This document shows, piece after piece, positions 46,888-55,257 of a DNA stretch of 64,000 nucleotides (its first letter is position 1; every line of letters begins with the position of its first letter). This DNA is from Palsa-504 sp963790065 (lineage in GTDB: Bacteria; Actinomycetota; Actinomycetes; Streptosporangiales; Streptosporangiaceae), in assembly GCA_963790065.1 (NCBI GenBank), contig CAWBNK010000029.1, forward strand, positions 372,001-436,000, read 5' to 3'. The notes under the pieces are model-generated. The model did no database searches. It saw only the letters and a list, made by a program, of their open reading frames with translations, and was not told the DNA's origin. Both the position numbers and the translations under genes were made by a program.

Positions 46888-49461
46888 GTGGATGCTCAGG
46901 TTCCGCTGGTGATGGCGCTGGATGACCCAGGCGCCGCGCCCGGGGTGGTCGGCGGCAAGGGCGCCTCGCTGGCCCGCCTGGCCCGCGCCGGGTTCCGTGT
47001 CCCGCCAGGCTTCCACGTGACGACCAGCGCGTACCTCGATTTCATCGGCCGTGGCGGCCTGCGCGAGCCGGTGCTGGCGGCCCTGTCTGCTGTCGATGCG
47101 TCCGACCCGGCCACGTTCGACGCGGCGGCCGCGCGCATCGGTGACCTGTTCGCCGGCCAGCCCGTGCCGGCGCCGACGGCAGCCGCGATCGCCGGGGCCT
47201 ACGCCGCGCTCGGCCACGAGGCGCCGGTCGCGGTACGGTCCTCGGCGACGGTGGAGGACCTGCCCGGCATGTCCGCTGCCGGGCAGCACGATACGTACCT
47301 CAACGTCAGCGGCGAGGCAGCCGTGCTCGAGGCGGTCAAGCGGTGCTGGGCGTCGCTCTGGTCGGCGCGCGCCATCGGTTACCGCGCGCGCCGCTGCGTC
47401 GACCCTGGCGAGGTGAGCATCGCCGTCGTCGTGCAGCAACTCGTGCTGGCGGAGGCCGCCGGCGTCATGTTCACCGTCGACCCGCTCGACGGTGAACATG
47501 ACACGGTCGTGATCAGCGCGAACTGGGGCCTCGGCGAGTCCGTCGTCGCCGGCGACGTCACCCCCGACGTCGCGGCCGTCGACCGGGCGTCAGGGACGCT
47601 CGTCAGCTACCAGGTGGGCAGCAAGGAGATGATGACCGTGGTCAACGGCACGGCCATCCGGGCGACGGACACGCCGGCCAGCCTGCGTTCAGCGGCGGTG
47701 CTCTCGGCGGGCGAGGCAGGTGAGCTGGCCCGGGTCGGCCTGGCGATCGAAAAGCTGTATGACGAGCCGATGGACATCGAGTGGGCGCTCGCCGCCGGGG
47801 AGCTGTCCGTGGTCCAGGCCAGGCCGATCACGACTCTTGCTGTTCGCCCCGCAGGGGCGGGCGAACAGTGGAACGACAGCCTGGCCGGGGACTACCTGTG
47901 GAGCAACGGCAACCTCGGCGAGGCCCTCCCTGATGTCATGACGCCTGCCACCTGGTCGTTCGTCGAACTGCTCATGTCCCGTATGACCTTCCCGCCGAGC
48001 CTGCCCGGTTACCGTGGCTACGGGCGGATCGGCGGACGCTTCTACGCCAACGTGAGCATGTCGATCTCGCTCGAAGCCCTGGTCGGCATCTCGCCGCGCC
48101 GGTTCGCCGCGCTGTTCAGCCCAGTCCTCGGCAAGCTCCCTCCGGTCGAAGAGATCCCGCGTCCGAGGATTCCCCGATGGAAGGCCCTCCGGCTGACGGT
48201 ACCCGCGGCGGTCGCGTTGGCGCGCCGAATCCGCACCGGCCAGAAGCGGATGCCTGAGTTCCTCGCCGGTGCGCCGGGCCGCTGCGACCAGCTCCGCGCC
48301 GAGATCGAGCGGACTGCCGACGCCTCGGTCTTGGCCAGCCTGTGGCAAGAGAAGGTCCGGCCGCTGGTTGAGGAAGCCTGCGAGATGCTCGCCGCCGCGA
48401 CGGCACACGGCACCACGCTGCTTTCCGTTCCCGGCCAGCTGGCGAAGCTGGTCGGCGAGGCCGACTCGGCCCTGCTGCTGTCCGGCCAGCAGGCCGGGGG
48501 CACCCCGTTGGCCAGTCTCGGCCCGGCTCTCGGCCTCGCCCGGCTCGCCCAGGGCGAGATCGACCGGGACACCTTCGCCCGCCAGTACGGGCACCGCGGC
48601 TCCCACGAGATCGAGCTGTCGATCCCGCGGCCCGCTGAGGATCCGGCCTGGATCGACGACCAGCTCGCCGCCCTCCACGACATCGCTCACGACGCCGACG
48701 CGCTGCTGGCCGAGCAGGAAGCGGCCCGCGCCGCGGCCTGGGCACGGCTGGACCGCCAGAACCCCAAGCAGGCGGCCGCGGCGCGCAAGCTCGTCGCGCG
48801 CTGGGCGCCGGTCGCCTATGGCCGCGAGGCGGCCAGGTCCGAGGTCGTGCGGTCAGCGTGGGTAGCGCGTACCTGGGTGCGGCGCGCCGGGCAGCTCACC
48901 GGGCACGGCGATGACCTGTTCCTGCTGGAGCTACCGGAGACCGTCGGCCTGCTCCGCGGTGACCAGGCAGCGCTGGCCAACGTGCCCGCCCGCCGGGCCA
49001 GCTACGAGACCTACCAGGCGCTGCCGCCCTATCCCGCGCTGATCCGTGGCCGCTTCGACCCCGTCCGCTGGGCAGCCGACCCCAACCGGCGCAGCGACTA
49101 CTACGACGAGCACGCCCGGACGGCCAAGCCGGACGACACGATCACCGGATTCCCCGGCGCCGCCGGCGTGGCCGAAGGCACCGCCCGGGTACTCCGCACG
49201 CCCGAGGACGCCGCCCAGCTCGGCGACGGCGAGATCCTCGTCACCACGGTCACCAATATCGGCTGGACGCCGATCTTCCCCCGCGCCGCCGCAGTTGTAA
49301 CCGACGTCGGCGCGCCGCTGTCCCACGCCGCGATCGTGGCCCGCGAACTCGGCATCCCCGCGGTCGTCGGGTGCGGCAACGCCACCATGCTCCTGCACAG
49401 CGGCGACCGGGTCAGGGTCGACGGCGGCCACGGCACGGTCGAGGTACTGCATCAGGCCTGA
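46888..49461 (+). CDS. PEP-synthase-like / rifampin phosphotransferase-like enzyme
   Basis: 857 residues, close to rifampin phosphotransferase (about 865) and longer than plain fragments. An ATP-grasp (PPDK_N) domain covers about 1-315 (GGKGASLARLARAGFRVPPG; VRSSATVEDLPGMSAAGQHD; GVMFTVDPLDG; VVQARPITTL). A variable substrate domain spans about 325-750. The swivelling phospho-His domain is at the C-terminus (GAPLSHAAIVARELGIPAVV, His at about 813). Known relatives transfer phosphate from ATP via the His to rifampin, pyruvate or phenol. GTG start with AGGAGG. Linked to a TetR gene and a catabolic operon, it may phosphorylate the island's substrate or inactivate an antibiotic. Confidence 0.85.
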   Translation: MDAQVPLVMALDDPGAAPGVVGGKGASLARLARAGFRVPPGFHVTTSAYLDFIGRGGLREPVLAALSAVDASDPATFDAAAARIGDLFAGQPVPAPTAAAIAGAYAALGHEAPVAVRSSATVEDLPGMSAAGQHDTYLNVSGEAAVLEAVKRCWASLWSARAIGYRARRCVDPGEVSIAVVVQQLVLAEAAGVMFTVDPLDGEHDTVVISANWGLGESVVAGDVTPDVAAVDRASGTLVSYQVGSKEMMTVVNGTAIRATDTPASLRSAAVLSAGEAGELARVGLAIEKLYDEPMDIEWALAAGELSVVQARPITTLAVRPAGAGEQWNDSLAGDYLWSNGNLGEALPDVMTPATWSFVELLMSRMTFPPSLPGYRGYGRIGGRFYANVSMSISLEALVGISPRRFAALFSPVLGKLPPVEEIPRPRIPRWKALRLTVPAAVALARRIRTGQKRMPEFLAGAPGRCDQLRAEIERTADASVLASLWQEKVRPLVEEACEMLAAATAHGTTLLSVPGQLAKLVGEADSALLLSGQQAGGTPLASLGPALGLARLAQGEIDRDTFARQYGHRGSHEIELSIPRPAEDPAWIDDQLAALHDIAHDADALLAEQEAARAAAWARLDRQNPKQAAAARKLVARWAPVAYGREAARSEVVRSAWVARTWVRRAGQLTGHGDDLFLLELPETVGLLRGDQAALANVPARRASYETYQALPPYPALIRGRFDPVRWAADPNRRSDYYDEHARTAKPDDTITGFPGAAGVAEGTARVLRTPEDAAQLGDGEILVTTVTNIGWTPIFPRAAAVVTDVGAPLSHAAIVARELGIPAVVGCGNATMLLHSGDRVRVDGGHGTVEVLHQA
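47464..47502. repeat. 17-bp perfect inverted repeat inside the PEP-utilizing gene
   Basis: Arms 47464-47480 and 47486-47502 are exact reverse complements with a 5-base loop, CCCGC. They encode the conserved VMFTVDPLDGEHD segment of the ATP-grasp domain. A second stem (9-bp arms, 47841-47849 and 47859-47867) lies 340 bp on. Confidence 0.8.
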
Positions 49462-49494
49462 CCTGACCGCCGGGAAACCCCCGCCGGGCGAACC

Positions 49495-49773
49495 TCACGC
49501 CAGGGCCGGGGCCTCCTCCTGGCCGAAGGTGATCACGATCTCCCGGCCGTTGGCATAGCTGACCACCGGCCGCTGGAGCATCTCACTCACCCTGCGGGCG
49601 ACCCCCTGGAACAGCTCCACCTGATCCGGCGTGTCGGCACTCACCCTGAACCGTCCACTGGCGACCAGCATCTGGGCGACGAGCGGGGCGAAGTTCGCCT
49701 CGCCCCGGGCCTGCTCCTTCGCGCTGAGCCGGGCCTGCCGGTACCCGGGCTGCGCGCCGGACGGGTGGGTCAT
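49495..49773 (-). CDS. small protein of unknown function
   Basis: 92 residues. RLSAKEQARGEANFAPLVAQ, then MLVASGRFRVSADTPDQVEL and RRPVVSYANGREIVITFGQE in similar order, look like a genuine compact alpha-beta protein; I do not know the family. The ATG at 49773 has AAGGAGAT upstream. It converges with the PEP-utilizing gene and shares its strand with endonuclease V. Confidence 0.55.
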   Translation of the reverse strand: MTHPSGAQPGYRQARLSAKEQARGEANFAPLVAQMLVASGRFRVSADTPDQVELFQGVARRVSEMLQRPVVSYANGREIVITFGQEEAPALA

Positions 49774-49858
49774 CACTGATCTCCTTATGAGCGCCAGCCT
49801 CCCAGCATGCCACCGCGCTGGAACCGCGACCCGGCATCCGGTGAACACGCGGGACAGA

Positions 49859-50416
49859 TCAGCCGGGCTGGCGGTCGGTCATGGTTACCGCGGGCGGACC
49901 GGTCCGCGCGAGGGTATCGGCGCGGCGCAGTGCGTCGGGCAGCCGGTACCGGCCGGCCATGCGCCGGACCAGGTCCGCCGCATCGGCTGCGGGCATCCCG
50001 CAGGAGGTGACGAACAACGGGCGTGCCGAGGATCCGCGCACGACCGGTACCGCGTGGGTAGCCGTGCGGAATCTGGATTTGGCCACCCCGATCACCGGGA
50101 TGCCGAACTCGGCGTGGGCATGCGCGCCCAGGCCCGGCAGGCCGGCCGGGTCCAGATCGGCGTAGCCGTCGACCACCAGCAGGCCCACCCCGACCAGATC
50201 GTCCAGGACCGCGTGCAGCGGCGGGAGCTCGCGCAGGTAGAACTCGCCCGGCCGGTAGGGCGATACCCGGGCTACTACCGCGGTGCGTTCGGCCAGCACC
50301 TGCGCGAAGGCGGCATCGGCGGCTAGGACGACTGCTGCCCGGGCGCCGCCGGTTCCGAGGTAATGCACATCTACGGCGGCGCACACGCCGAACTCCGGGC
50401 ACCCGCCGGTCTCCAT
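49859..50416 (-). CDS. nfi: endonuclease V
   Basis: 185 residues, shorter than E. coli Nfi (about 223). AAVDVHYLG holds the first catalytic Asp; YRPGEFYLRELPPLHAVLDD and LLVVDGYADLD (second Asp) follow; then HAHAEFGIPVIGVAKSRF. The enzyme cuts DNA or RNA next to deaminated bases (inosine). The N-terminal helix before strand 1 is missing or very short. ATG at 50416. Divergent from the metallophosphoesterase. Confidence 0.85.
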   Translation of the reverse strand: METGGCPEFGVCAAVDVHYLGTGGARAAVVLAADAAFAQVLAERTAVVARVSPYRPGEFYLRELPPLHAVLDDLVGVGLLVVDGYADLDPAGLPGLGAHAHAEFGIPVIGVAKSRFRTATHAVPVVRGSSARPLFVTSCGMPAADAADLVRRMAGRYRLPDALRRADTLARTGPPAVTMTDRQPG

Positions 50417-50517
50417 GTCTTGAGGATGCCCGAACCCGGACGGGGAGTACCCGGCAGTCTGAGCCTGCTATCTCGCCCATCGCCAGCTCAGCCCCCGCGC
50501 AGGGGCATCCTGGATTC

Positions 50518-51309
50518 ATGACCAGCAGCACCAGCCAGCTCGTGCCCAGCGAACCCCGCCGCGTCGTCGTGGCAGGCGACTGGCACGGGAACACGCCATG
50601 GGCGCAGAAGGTCATCCGGCAGGCGGCGACGGCCCTCGCGGCCGAAGACCGGCGAATCATAGTCCAGCTCGGCGACTTCGGCATCTGGCCCGGACGCGCC
50701 GGCCGGAATTACCTGTCCCAGCTGGACGCCACGCTCGCGGCCACGACCACCGAGCTATGGTTCGTCGATGGCAACCACGAGGACTTCCGTCAGCTAGCCA
50801 GGCTCCGCCCGGGACCGGACGGCCGCGAGCAGGTCACGGGCCGGATCTGGCACCTGCCGCGCGGCTACCGCTGGACATGGCACGGCCGGACCTGGCTCGC
50901 CCTCGGCGGCGGCGTCAGCCTGGACAAGGCGGGCCGCGCCAAGGGCCGCGACTGGTGGCCGCAGGAGGAGATCACCGACGACCAGGAGCGGGCCGTCATC
51001 GCGGGCGGCCACGCGGAGGTGATGGTGACCCACGAGTGCCCCGCCGGGGTCACGCACACGTTCCCGCCGCCCCCGTCCTGGTGGGACCCAAGGGACCTCG
51101 CGCGCAACGACGCACACCGGGAGCGGCTCCAGCGGGTCGTGGACGCGGTACGGCCGGCGCACCTGATGCACGGGCACCTGCACATCGGCTATCAGCGTGA
51201 GTGCGACTTCGGCTACGGCCCGATGGAAGTAACGGGCCTCGACATGGACGGCAGCAACGCGAACTACGCCATGCTCGACGTCGAGGCGATGGAATGGAGT
51301 CAGGCCTAG
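50518..51309 (+). CDS. calcineurin-like metallophosphoesterase
   Basis: 263 residues with the full metal-site series: VVAGDWHGN (GDxH), VQLGDFGIW (GDxx), VDGNHEDFR (GNHE), VMVTHECP (His) and LMHGHLHIGYQ (GHxH). A two-metal phosphodiesterase or phosphatase, substrate unknown. ATG at 50518. It overlaps the 3' end of a decayed minus-strand frame. Confidence 0.9.
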   Translation: MTSSTSQLVPSEPRRVVVAGDWHGNTPWAQKVIRQAATALAAEDRRIIVQLGDFGIWPGRAGRNYLSQLDATLAATTTELWFVDGNHEDFRQLARLRPGPDGREQVTGRIWHLPRGYRWTWHGRTWLALGGGVSLDKAGRAKGRDWWPQEEITDDQERAVIAGGHAEVMVTHECPAGVTHTFPPPPSWWDPRDLARNDAHRERLQRVVDAVRPAHLMHGHLHIGYQRECDFGYGPMEVTGLDMDGSNANYAMLDVEAMEWSQA

Positions 51310-51667
51310 CCCGAGCCGCCCACCTGGTCCTCTAGCTCTAGCAGCCCGTCTAACGAGGCGTTCTCAGCGACGAGATCAATAGCTGTCTCGGCGTAAGATC
51401 GCGACCTCTCGGGCGTGGGCCTCCAGAACGAGATCGGGCACCGAGACGGCCTTCCACCTATTATCTCCTGATCCCTGCTGGCGCTTGTAATTTCGTACCC
51501 AAGGTGATCGCCCGATACCAGGGTTCGTGCGTAATTGAGGCTGGCTGAATTAGCTCACGGTGGTAATTCGCGGCTCCAGGAATATCAGGGGAGCGCCCGT
51601 CCAGGGGCCAGTCGGAGTCCCAGTTGTTCCTGGCCACGAAGTATCGGAAGCTCGTCGTGGATGTCAC
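51306..51667 (-). pseudogene. small gene of unknown family, probably frameshifted
   Basis: A GTG at 51667 opens STTSFRYFVARNNWDSDWPL, then SPDIPGAANYHRELIQPASI and PWYRAITLG, stopping at 51461. A second frame then reads CPISFWRPTPERSRSYAETA and IDLVAENASLDGLLELEDQV to a stop at 51306. Both halves look like real protein, and composition is less GC-rich than the neighbours. The family is not recognised. Confidence 0.35.
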
Positions 51668-51731
51668 GAGCCTGCGTTAACGGTAAAAGCTGCCCGAACG
51701 TACCTGTAGAGTGAGGACTGACGGAGGAATT

Positions 51732-52118
51732 ATGCGGACTGCAAACCACGGCACAATACGGGGGACGAGGGTAGGAGCCGGTCCTGCCGGTGAGCCTTAT
51801 GGCCGTGGATTTACCGTCGCCAAAGTCGTCGTGCTTTATCACTGTGCGAACGGGCACAGGACGACGGTGCCGTTCATCTGGACCGCGACGCCACCCCCGC
51901 AGTGGGAATGCCGGGTCTGCTCGCAGCCCGCCGGGACCGATCCGCTCGACCCGCCCCCCGGGGTCGCGAGCTACCTGGGCGAAAAAAGTCACCTGGGACA
52001 CGTCAAGAGCAGGCGCTCGCCCGCTGAGGGCGACGCCTTGATGGCTGAATCACTTGCCCGGCGCGATCATCCCGAAGTGTTCGACGTCTGGGCCGGACTC
52101 GGCAGGCGGAAGGCCTGA
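51732..52118 (+). CDS. RbpA-like RNA polymerase-binding protein
   Basis: 128 residues. IRGTRVGAGPAGEPYG matches the RbpA N-terminal tail (RGsRlGa.s.E). VVVLYHCANGHRTTVPFIWT, then PPQWECRVCSQPAG, is the zinc-ribbon core with Cys-His-Cys-Cys. The HWDMLLERRsieELE linker and sigma-interaction helix of true RbpA is poorly kept (SHLGHVKSRRSPAEGDALMA). RbpA binds the RNA polymerase beta subunit and group 1/2 sigma factors in actinobacteria. This is probably a second, divergent copy. GGAGGA precedes the ATG at 51732. Confidence 0.75.
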   Translation: MRTANHGTIRGTRVGAGPAGEPYGRGFTVAKVVVLYHCANGHRTTVPFIWTATPPPQWECRVCSQPAGTDPLDPPPGVASYLGEKSHLGHVKSRRSPAEGDALMAESLARRDHPEVFDVWAGLGRRKA

Positions 52119-52183
52119 TCCTGGCCGGTCCCGGCGTAGCTGGGATCACCGATGCAGCCGGCGGCCGCCGGCTGCAGGTCGTG

Positions 52184-52375
52184 TCAGGCCAGGTGGTGGA
52201 AGCGCCGGTTCACCGCCTGCTGGAGGCGACGGCGCGGCAGGTTGAATAGCACGGCCGCCGTCAGCGTAGCGGCGGCCACGGCCGCCGGGGTATGGAACCT
52301 GAACATCTGGGTGGCCAGCAGGACCAGTCCCGCGTACGCCACCGTCAGCAGCCCGGTCATCAGCGCGTACCTCAT
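52184..52375 (-). pseudogene. membrane fragment resembling a sensor-kinase N-terminus
   Basis: 63 residues: MRYALMTGLLTVAYAGLVLL, then AAVLFNLPRRRLQQAVNRRF. Two helices followed by LRRR.Q..V.RRF recur at the membrane-to-cytoplasm border of some actinobacterial histidine kinases, but here the frame stops right after it. It is either a fragment or a tiny membrane protein. Confidence 0.3.
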
Positions 52376-52519
52376 ATCGTGCAGGCTACGGCGGGACCGT
52401 TCCGGGAACGTTACGGCACAATGCCAGCAGCCGGATCGCTCCAGCGCCGCCGCCCGGACCTGCCTCGCGGCCGCGATGCAGGAGCACCACGCGGAGCAGG
52501 ACGACGCCTCGCAGCTTGC

Positions 52520-52547
52520 GCCCTCCACGGCGATCGCCGTGGAGGGC
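52520..52547 (-). terminator. terminator of the peroxiredoxin gene
   Basis: A 28-bp perfect palindrome (12-bp stem GCCCTCCACGGC, loop GATC) 16 bp past the peroxiredoxin stop. Confidence 0.8.
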
Positions 52548-52563
52548 ACCGCGGCCGGGAGGC

Positions 52564-53220
52564 TCAGCTGGGCTGGGGCACGATCCGGATGTACGGCTTG
52601 GGCTGCTCCCACTCCCCGAAGAGCTCCTTGGCCTGGTCGTTGGAGACCGAGCCGGCGATGATGACGTCCTCGCCCGGCTTCCAGTTGACCGGCGTGGCCA
52701 CCTTGTGCTTGGCGGTGAGCTGCAGCGAGTCGATGACCCGCAGCACCTCGTCGAAGTTCCGCCCGGTCGTCATCGGGTACACCAGGACCAGCTTGATCTT
52801 CTTGTCCGGGCCGATCACGAACACGTTCCGCACCGTCTGGTTATCCGCGGGCGTGCGCGACTTGGTGTCGCCCGAGACGTCGGCCGGCAGCATCCCGTAC
52901 AGCTTGGCCACCTTGAAGTCGTGGTCGGCGATGAGCGGGTAGTTGGGCGCCGTGCCCTGGGTCTCGGCGATGTCGGCGGCCCACCGCTCGTGGTCTCCGG
53001 TGGAGTCCACGGACAGGCCGATGATCTTCACGCCGCGCAGGTCGAACTCCGGCTTGATCTTGGCCATGTAGCCGAGCTCGGTGGTGCAGATCGGGGTGAA
53101 GTCCTTGGGGTGGGAGAACAGGACCCCCCAGGAGTCCCCGAGCCAGTCGTAGAACCGGATCGGCCCTTCGCTCGTCTCCGCCTCGAAGTCCGGAGCAGTA
53201 TCGCCGATGGTCAGTGGCAT
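52564..53220 (-). CDS. 1-Cys peroxiredoxin (Prx6 type)
   Basis: 218 residues. The peroxidatic Cys lies in SHPKDFTPICTTE (about 46), the PxxxTxxC signature. The long C-terminal domain (PMTTGRNFDEVLRVIDSLQL, then VATPVNWKPGEDVIIAGSVS) is typical of the Prx6/1-Cys branch. It reduces H2O2 and organic peroxides in the cytosol. ATG at 53220 with GGGAGG upstream. Monocistronic, with a strong hairpin after it. Confidence 0.93.
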   Translation of the reverse strand: MPLTIGDTAPDFEAETSEGPIRFYDWLGDSWGVLFSHPKDFTPICTTELGYMAKIKPEFDLRGVKIIGLSVDSTGDHERWAADIAETQGTAPNYPLIADHDFKVAKLYGMLPADVSGDTKSRTPADNQTVRNVFVIGPDKKIKLVLVYPMTTGRNFDEVLRVIDSLQLTAKHKVATPVNWKPGEDVIIAGSVSNDQAKELFGEWEQPKPYIRIVPQPS

Positions 53221-53383
53221 GGTCTTCCTCCCTTTGGTAACCGCGCCACCATGCTTAGCACAGCTGCGCCCCTCCCGCGTAATTTACGACACGATCGGTA
53301 GGTAATGCAGACCGGGGTCACGAACAGGGGTGAGATTGCCGGGGAGCCCGGGGCGCCGCAGCCGGGGCCAAAGGCCTGACGGG

Positions 53384-54427
53384 TCATGCTCCATCCGCCG
53401 GCAGGCCGAACGCCGCGGGGTGCAGCAGATGGGCGATGGCCACGACCGCCTCGGCGTTGCGCGGGCCGGGGGTGACCTCGTCGTAGCTGAGCGGCAGGAA
53501 GCACTTGTTCTTGACCGCCGGCAGGTTCTTGGCGGCCGCGAAGGTCTCCAGGAACTTCTCCTTCTGCGCCGCGGTCGGGGTGCCGTAGTCGTTGATGATG
53601 ATGCACTGCGGCTGGGCCGCGACGACCTGCTCCCAGGACACCGACGTCCAGCTCTGCTTGAGCGAGGCGAAGATGTTGGTGCCCCCGGCCAGGGTGATCA
53701 GCGCAGTCGGCATGGCCAGCCCGGGGCCGGTGAACGGCGCGGACTGGCCGCTGTCGTAGTCGAACACCGTGACCGGCTTGAGGCTCGCCACCTTGGCCTG
53801 GACCGCCGCCACCTGGGCCTGCATGCCCGCGATGACCTGCTGGGCCTTGGCCTGGACGCCGAAGATGGCCCCCAGGTTGCGCAGGTCGGTGTAGGTGTCG
53901 TTGATGCTGACCGAGTCCGTCCCGGGCTGGACGTGCGCGCAGGACTCGGTCAGGGCCAGGGTCTTGATGCCGTACTTGGCCAGGCCCGCCGGGGTGAGGT
54001 TGGTGCCGGTCTCCAGGCCGTAATTCCAGCCCGCGAACAGGAAATCAGGGTGCAGCGCGACCAGCTCTTCCAGCGTGAAGTAGTCCGGCGACTTGTCGGG
54101 GACCTGGTTGAATCCCGCCAGGTACTGCGACGGCACCGGGTGGCCGACCGGCCCGTCGCCGGTAACTCCGAAATCGCCGGCCATGTGCGACTCGAGGCCC
54201 AGCGCCAGCATGTCTTCTGTGGTGTTGATGTCGTTGGACACCGCGCGCTTGGGGGCCTGGTCGTAGGTGACCGACGTGCCGCAGTTGGTCACGGTGACCG
54301 GGTATCTGGCCGCGGCGGCGGTTGTCGACGACGTGGCCGCGGCCGAGCTGCTGCTGCTCGAGGCGCACCCGGCGAGCAGGCCGGCGGCGGCCAGCGCCGC
54401 GCAGGTGGCGATGAGGCGAGATGGCAC
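53384..54427 (-). CDS. btuF: ABC transporter substrate-binding lipoprotein (cobalamin/corrinoid type)
   Basis: 347 residues. The signal peptide with lipobox LLAGC puts the lipid-anchored Cys at about 21, followed by a Ser/Ala/Thr linker. The periplasmic-binding fold (PF01497) shows ITNCG-like VTVTNCGTSVTYDQAPKRAV, LGLESHMAG, LVALHPDFLFAGW and ALTESC. Third gene of a btuC-btuD-btuF unit (50 bp gap) that begins behind a cobalamin riboswitch. The ligand is therefore probably cobalamin or a corrinoid, although iron-siderophore binders share the fold. Confidence 0.85.
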   Translation of the reverse strand: MPSRLIATCAALAAAGLLAGCASSSSSSAAATSSTTAAAARYPVTVTNCGTSVTYDQAPKRAVSNDINTTEDMLALGLESHMAGDFGVTGDGPVGHPVPSQYLAGFNQVPDKSPDYFTLEELVALHPDFLFAGWNYGLETGTNLTPAGLAKYGIKTLALTESCAHVQPGTDSVSINDTYTDLRNLGAIFGVQAKAQQVIAGMQAQVAAVQAKVASLKPVTVFDYDSGQSAPFTGPGLAMPTALITLAGGTNIFASLKQSWTSVSWEQVVAAQPQCIIINDYGTPTAAQKEKFLETFAAAKNLPAVKNKCFLPLSYDEVTPGPRNAEAVVAIAHLLHPAAFGLPADGA

Positions 54428-54477
54428 GGTTGTCCTTCCGGGGGAGGTGACCGGGCCGCCGGTGCGGCGGTTCCGGG

Positions 54478-55257
54478 TTACGGGGTCTTGGGCTGGATGC
54501 GGCGCGGGATCAGATGCGGCGTGCCGGTGTCCGGATGCTCGATGACCAGGACGTCCGCGCCGTAGGCGGCGCGGATCGTGGCGGGGGTGATGACCGCGCT
54601 GGGCGGGCCGCCCGCCACGATCTGCCCGCCGGCCAGCACGTGGACGGCCTCGCAGAACAGGGCGGCCAGGCTGAGGTCGTGCAGTGCGGCCAGCACGCTG
54701 ACGCCCAGGCCGGCGACGAGTTCCAGGATGCCCACCTGATGGGAGATGTCGAGGTGATTAGTCGGCTCGTCCAGGACGAGATGGTCGGCGCCCTGGGCCA
54801 GCGCCCGGGCGATCAGCGTGAGCTGTTTCTCGCCTCCGGACAGCGTGTTGAAGCTGCGGTGGGCGAGATGCCCGCAACCGGTGCGTTCCATGGCCCCGTC
54901 GACGACGGCATAGTCGTCCTCGGTGTCACGGCTGAAGGCCTGCTGGTGCGGTATCCGCCCGATCATCACGATTTCCCTGACCGTGAAGTCGAACTCGCTG
55001 ACCGACTCCTGGGCCACGACCGCGACGCGCTGCGCGGCGTCCTTCGGCTTCAGGGCGAGCAGGTCCGCGCCGTCCACCAGCACCCGCCCGGCCGAGGGCC
55101 GGTGCACCCGGTAGATGGCCTTCAGGATGGTTGACTTGCCGCTCCCGTTCGGCCCGAGCAGCCCGACGAACTGCCCGTCGCCGACGGTGAGGTTGATGCC
55201 GCTGACGATGCGCCGCCCGGCCAGGTCCACGCTGACGCCGTCGAGTCGCAGGCTCAT
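54478..55257 (-). CDS. btuD: ABC transporter ATPase (BtuD/FecE type)
   Basis: 259 residues. Walker A GLLGPNGSGKSTILKAI, Q-loop VAVVAQESV, signature LSGGEKQLTLIARALAQ, Walker B HLVLDEPTNHLD and the switch His in ALHDLSLA are all intact. Drives the importer encoded by the neighbours. Its ATG overlaps the permease stop (ATGA). Confidence 0.92.
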   Translation of the reverse strand: MSLRLDGVSVDLAGRRIVSGINLTVGDGQFVGLLGPNGSGKSTILKAIYRVHRPSAGRVLVDGADLLALKPKDAAQRVAVVAQESVSEFDFTVREIVMIGRIPHQQAFSRDTEDDYAVVDGAMERTGCGHLAHRSFNTLSGGEKQLTLIARALAQGADHLVLDEPTNHLDISHQVGILELVAGLGVSVLAALHDLSLAALFCEAVHVLAGGQIVAGGPPSAVITPATIRAAYGADVLVIEHPDTGTPHLIPRRIQPKTP

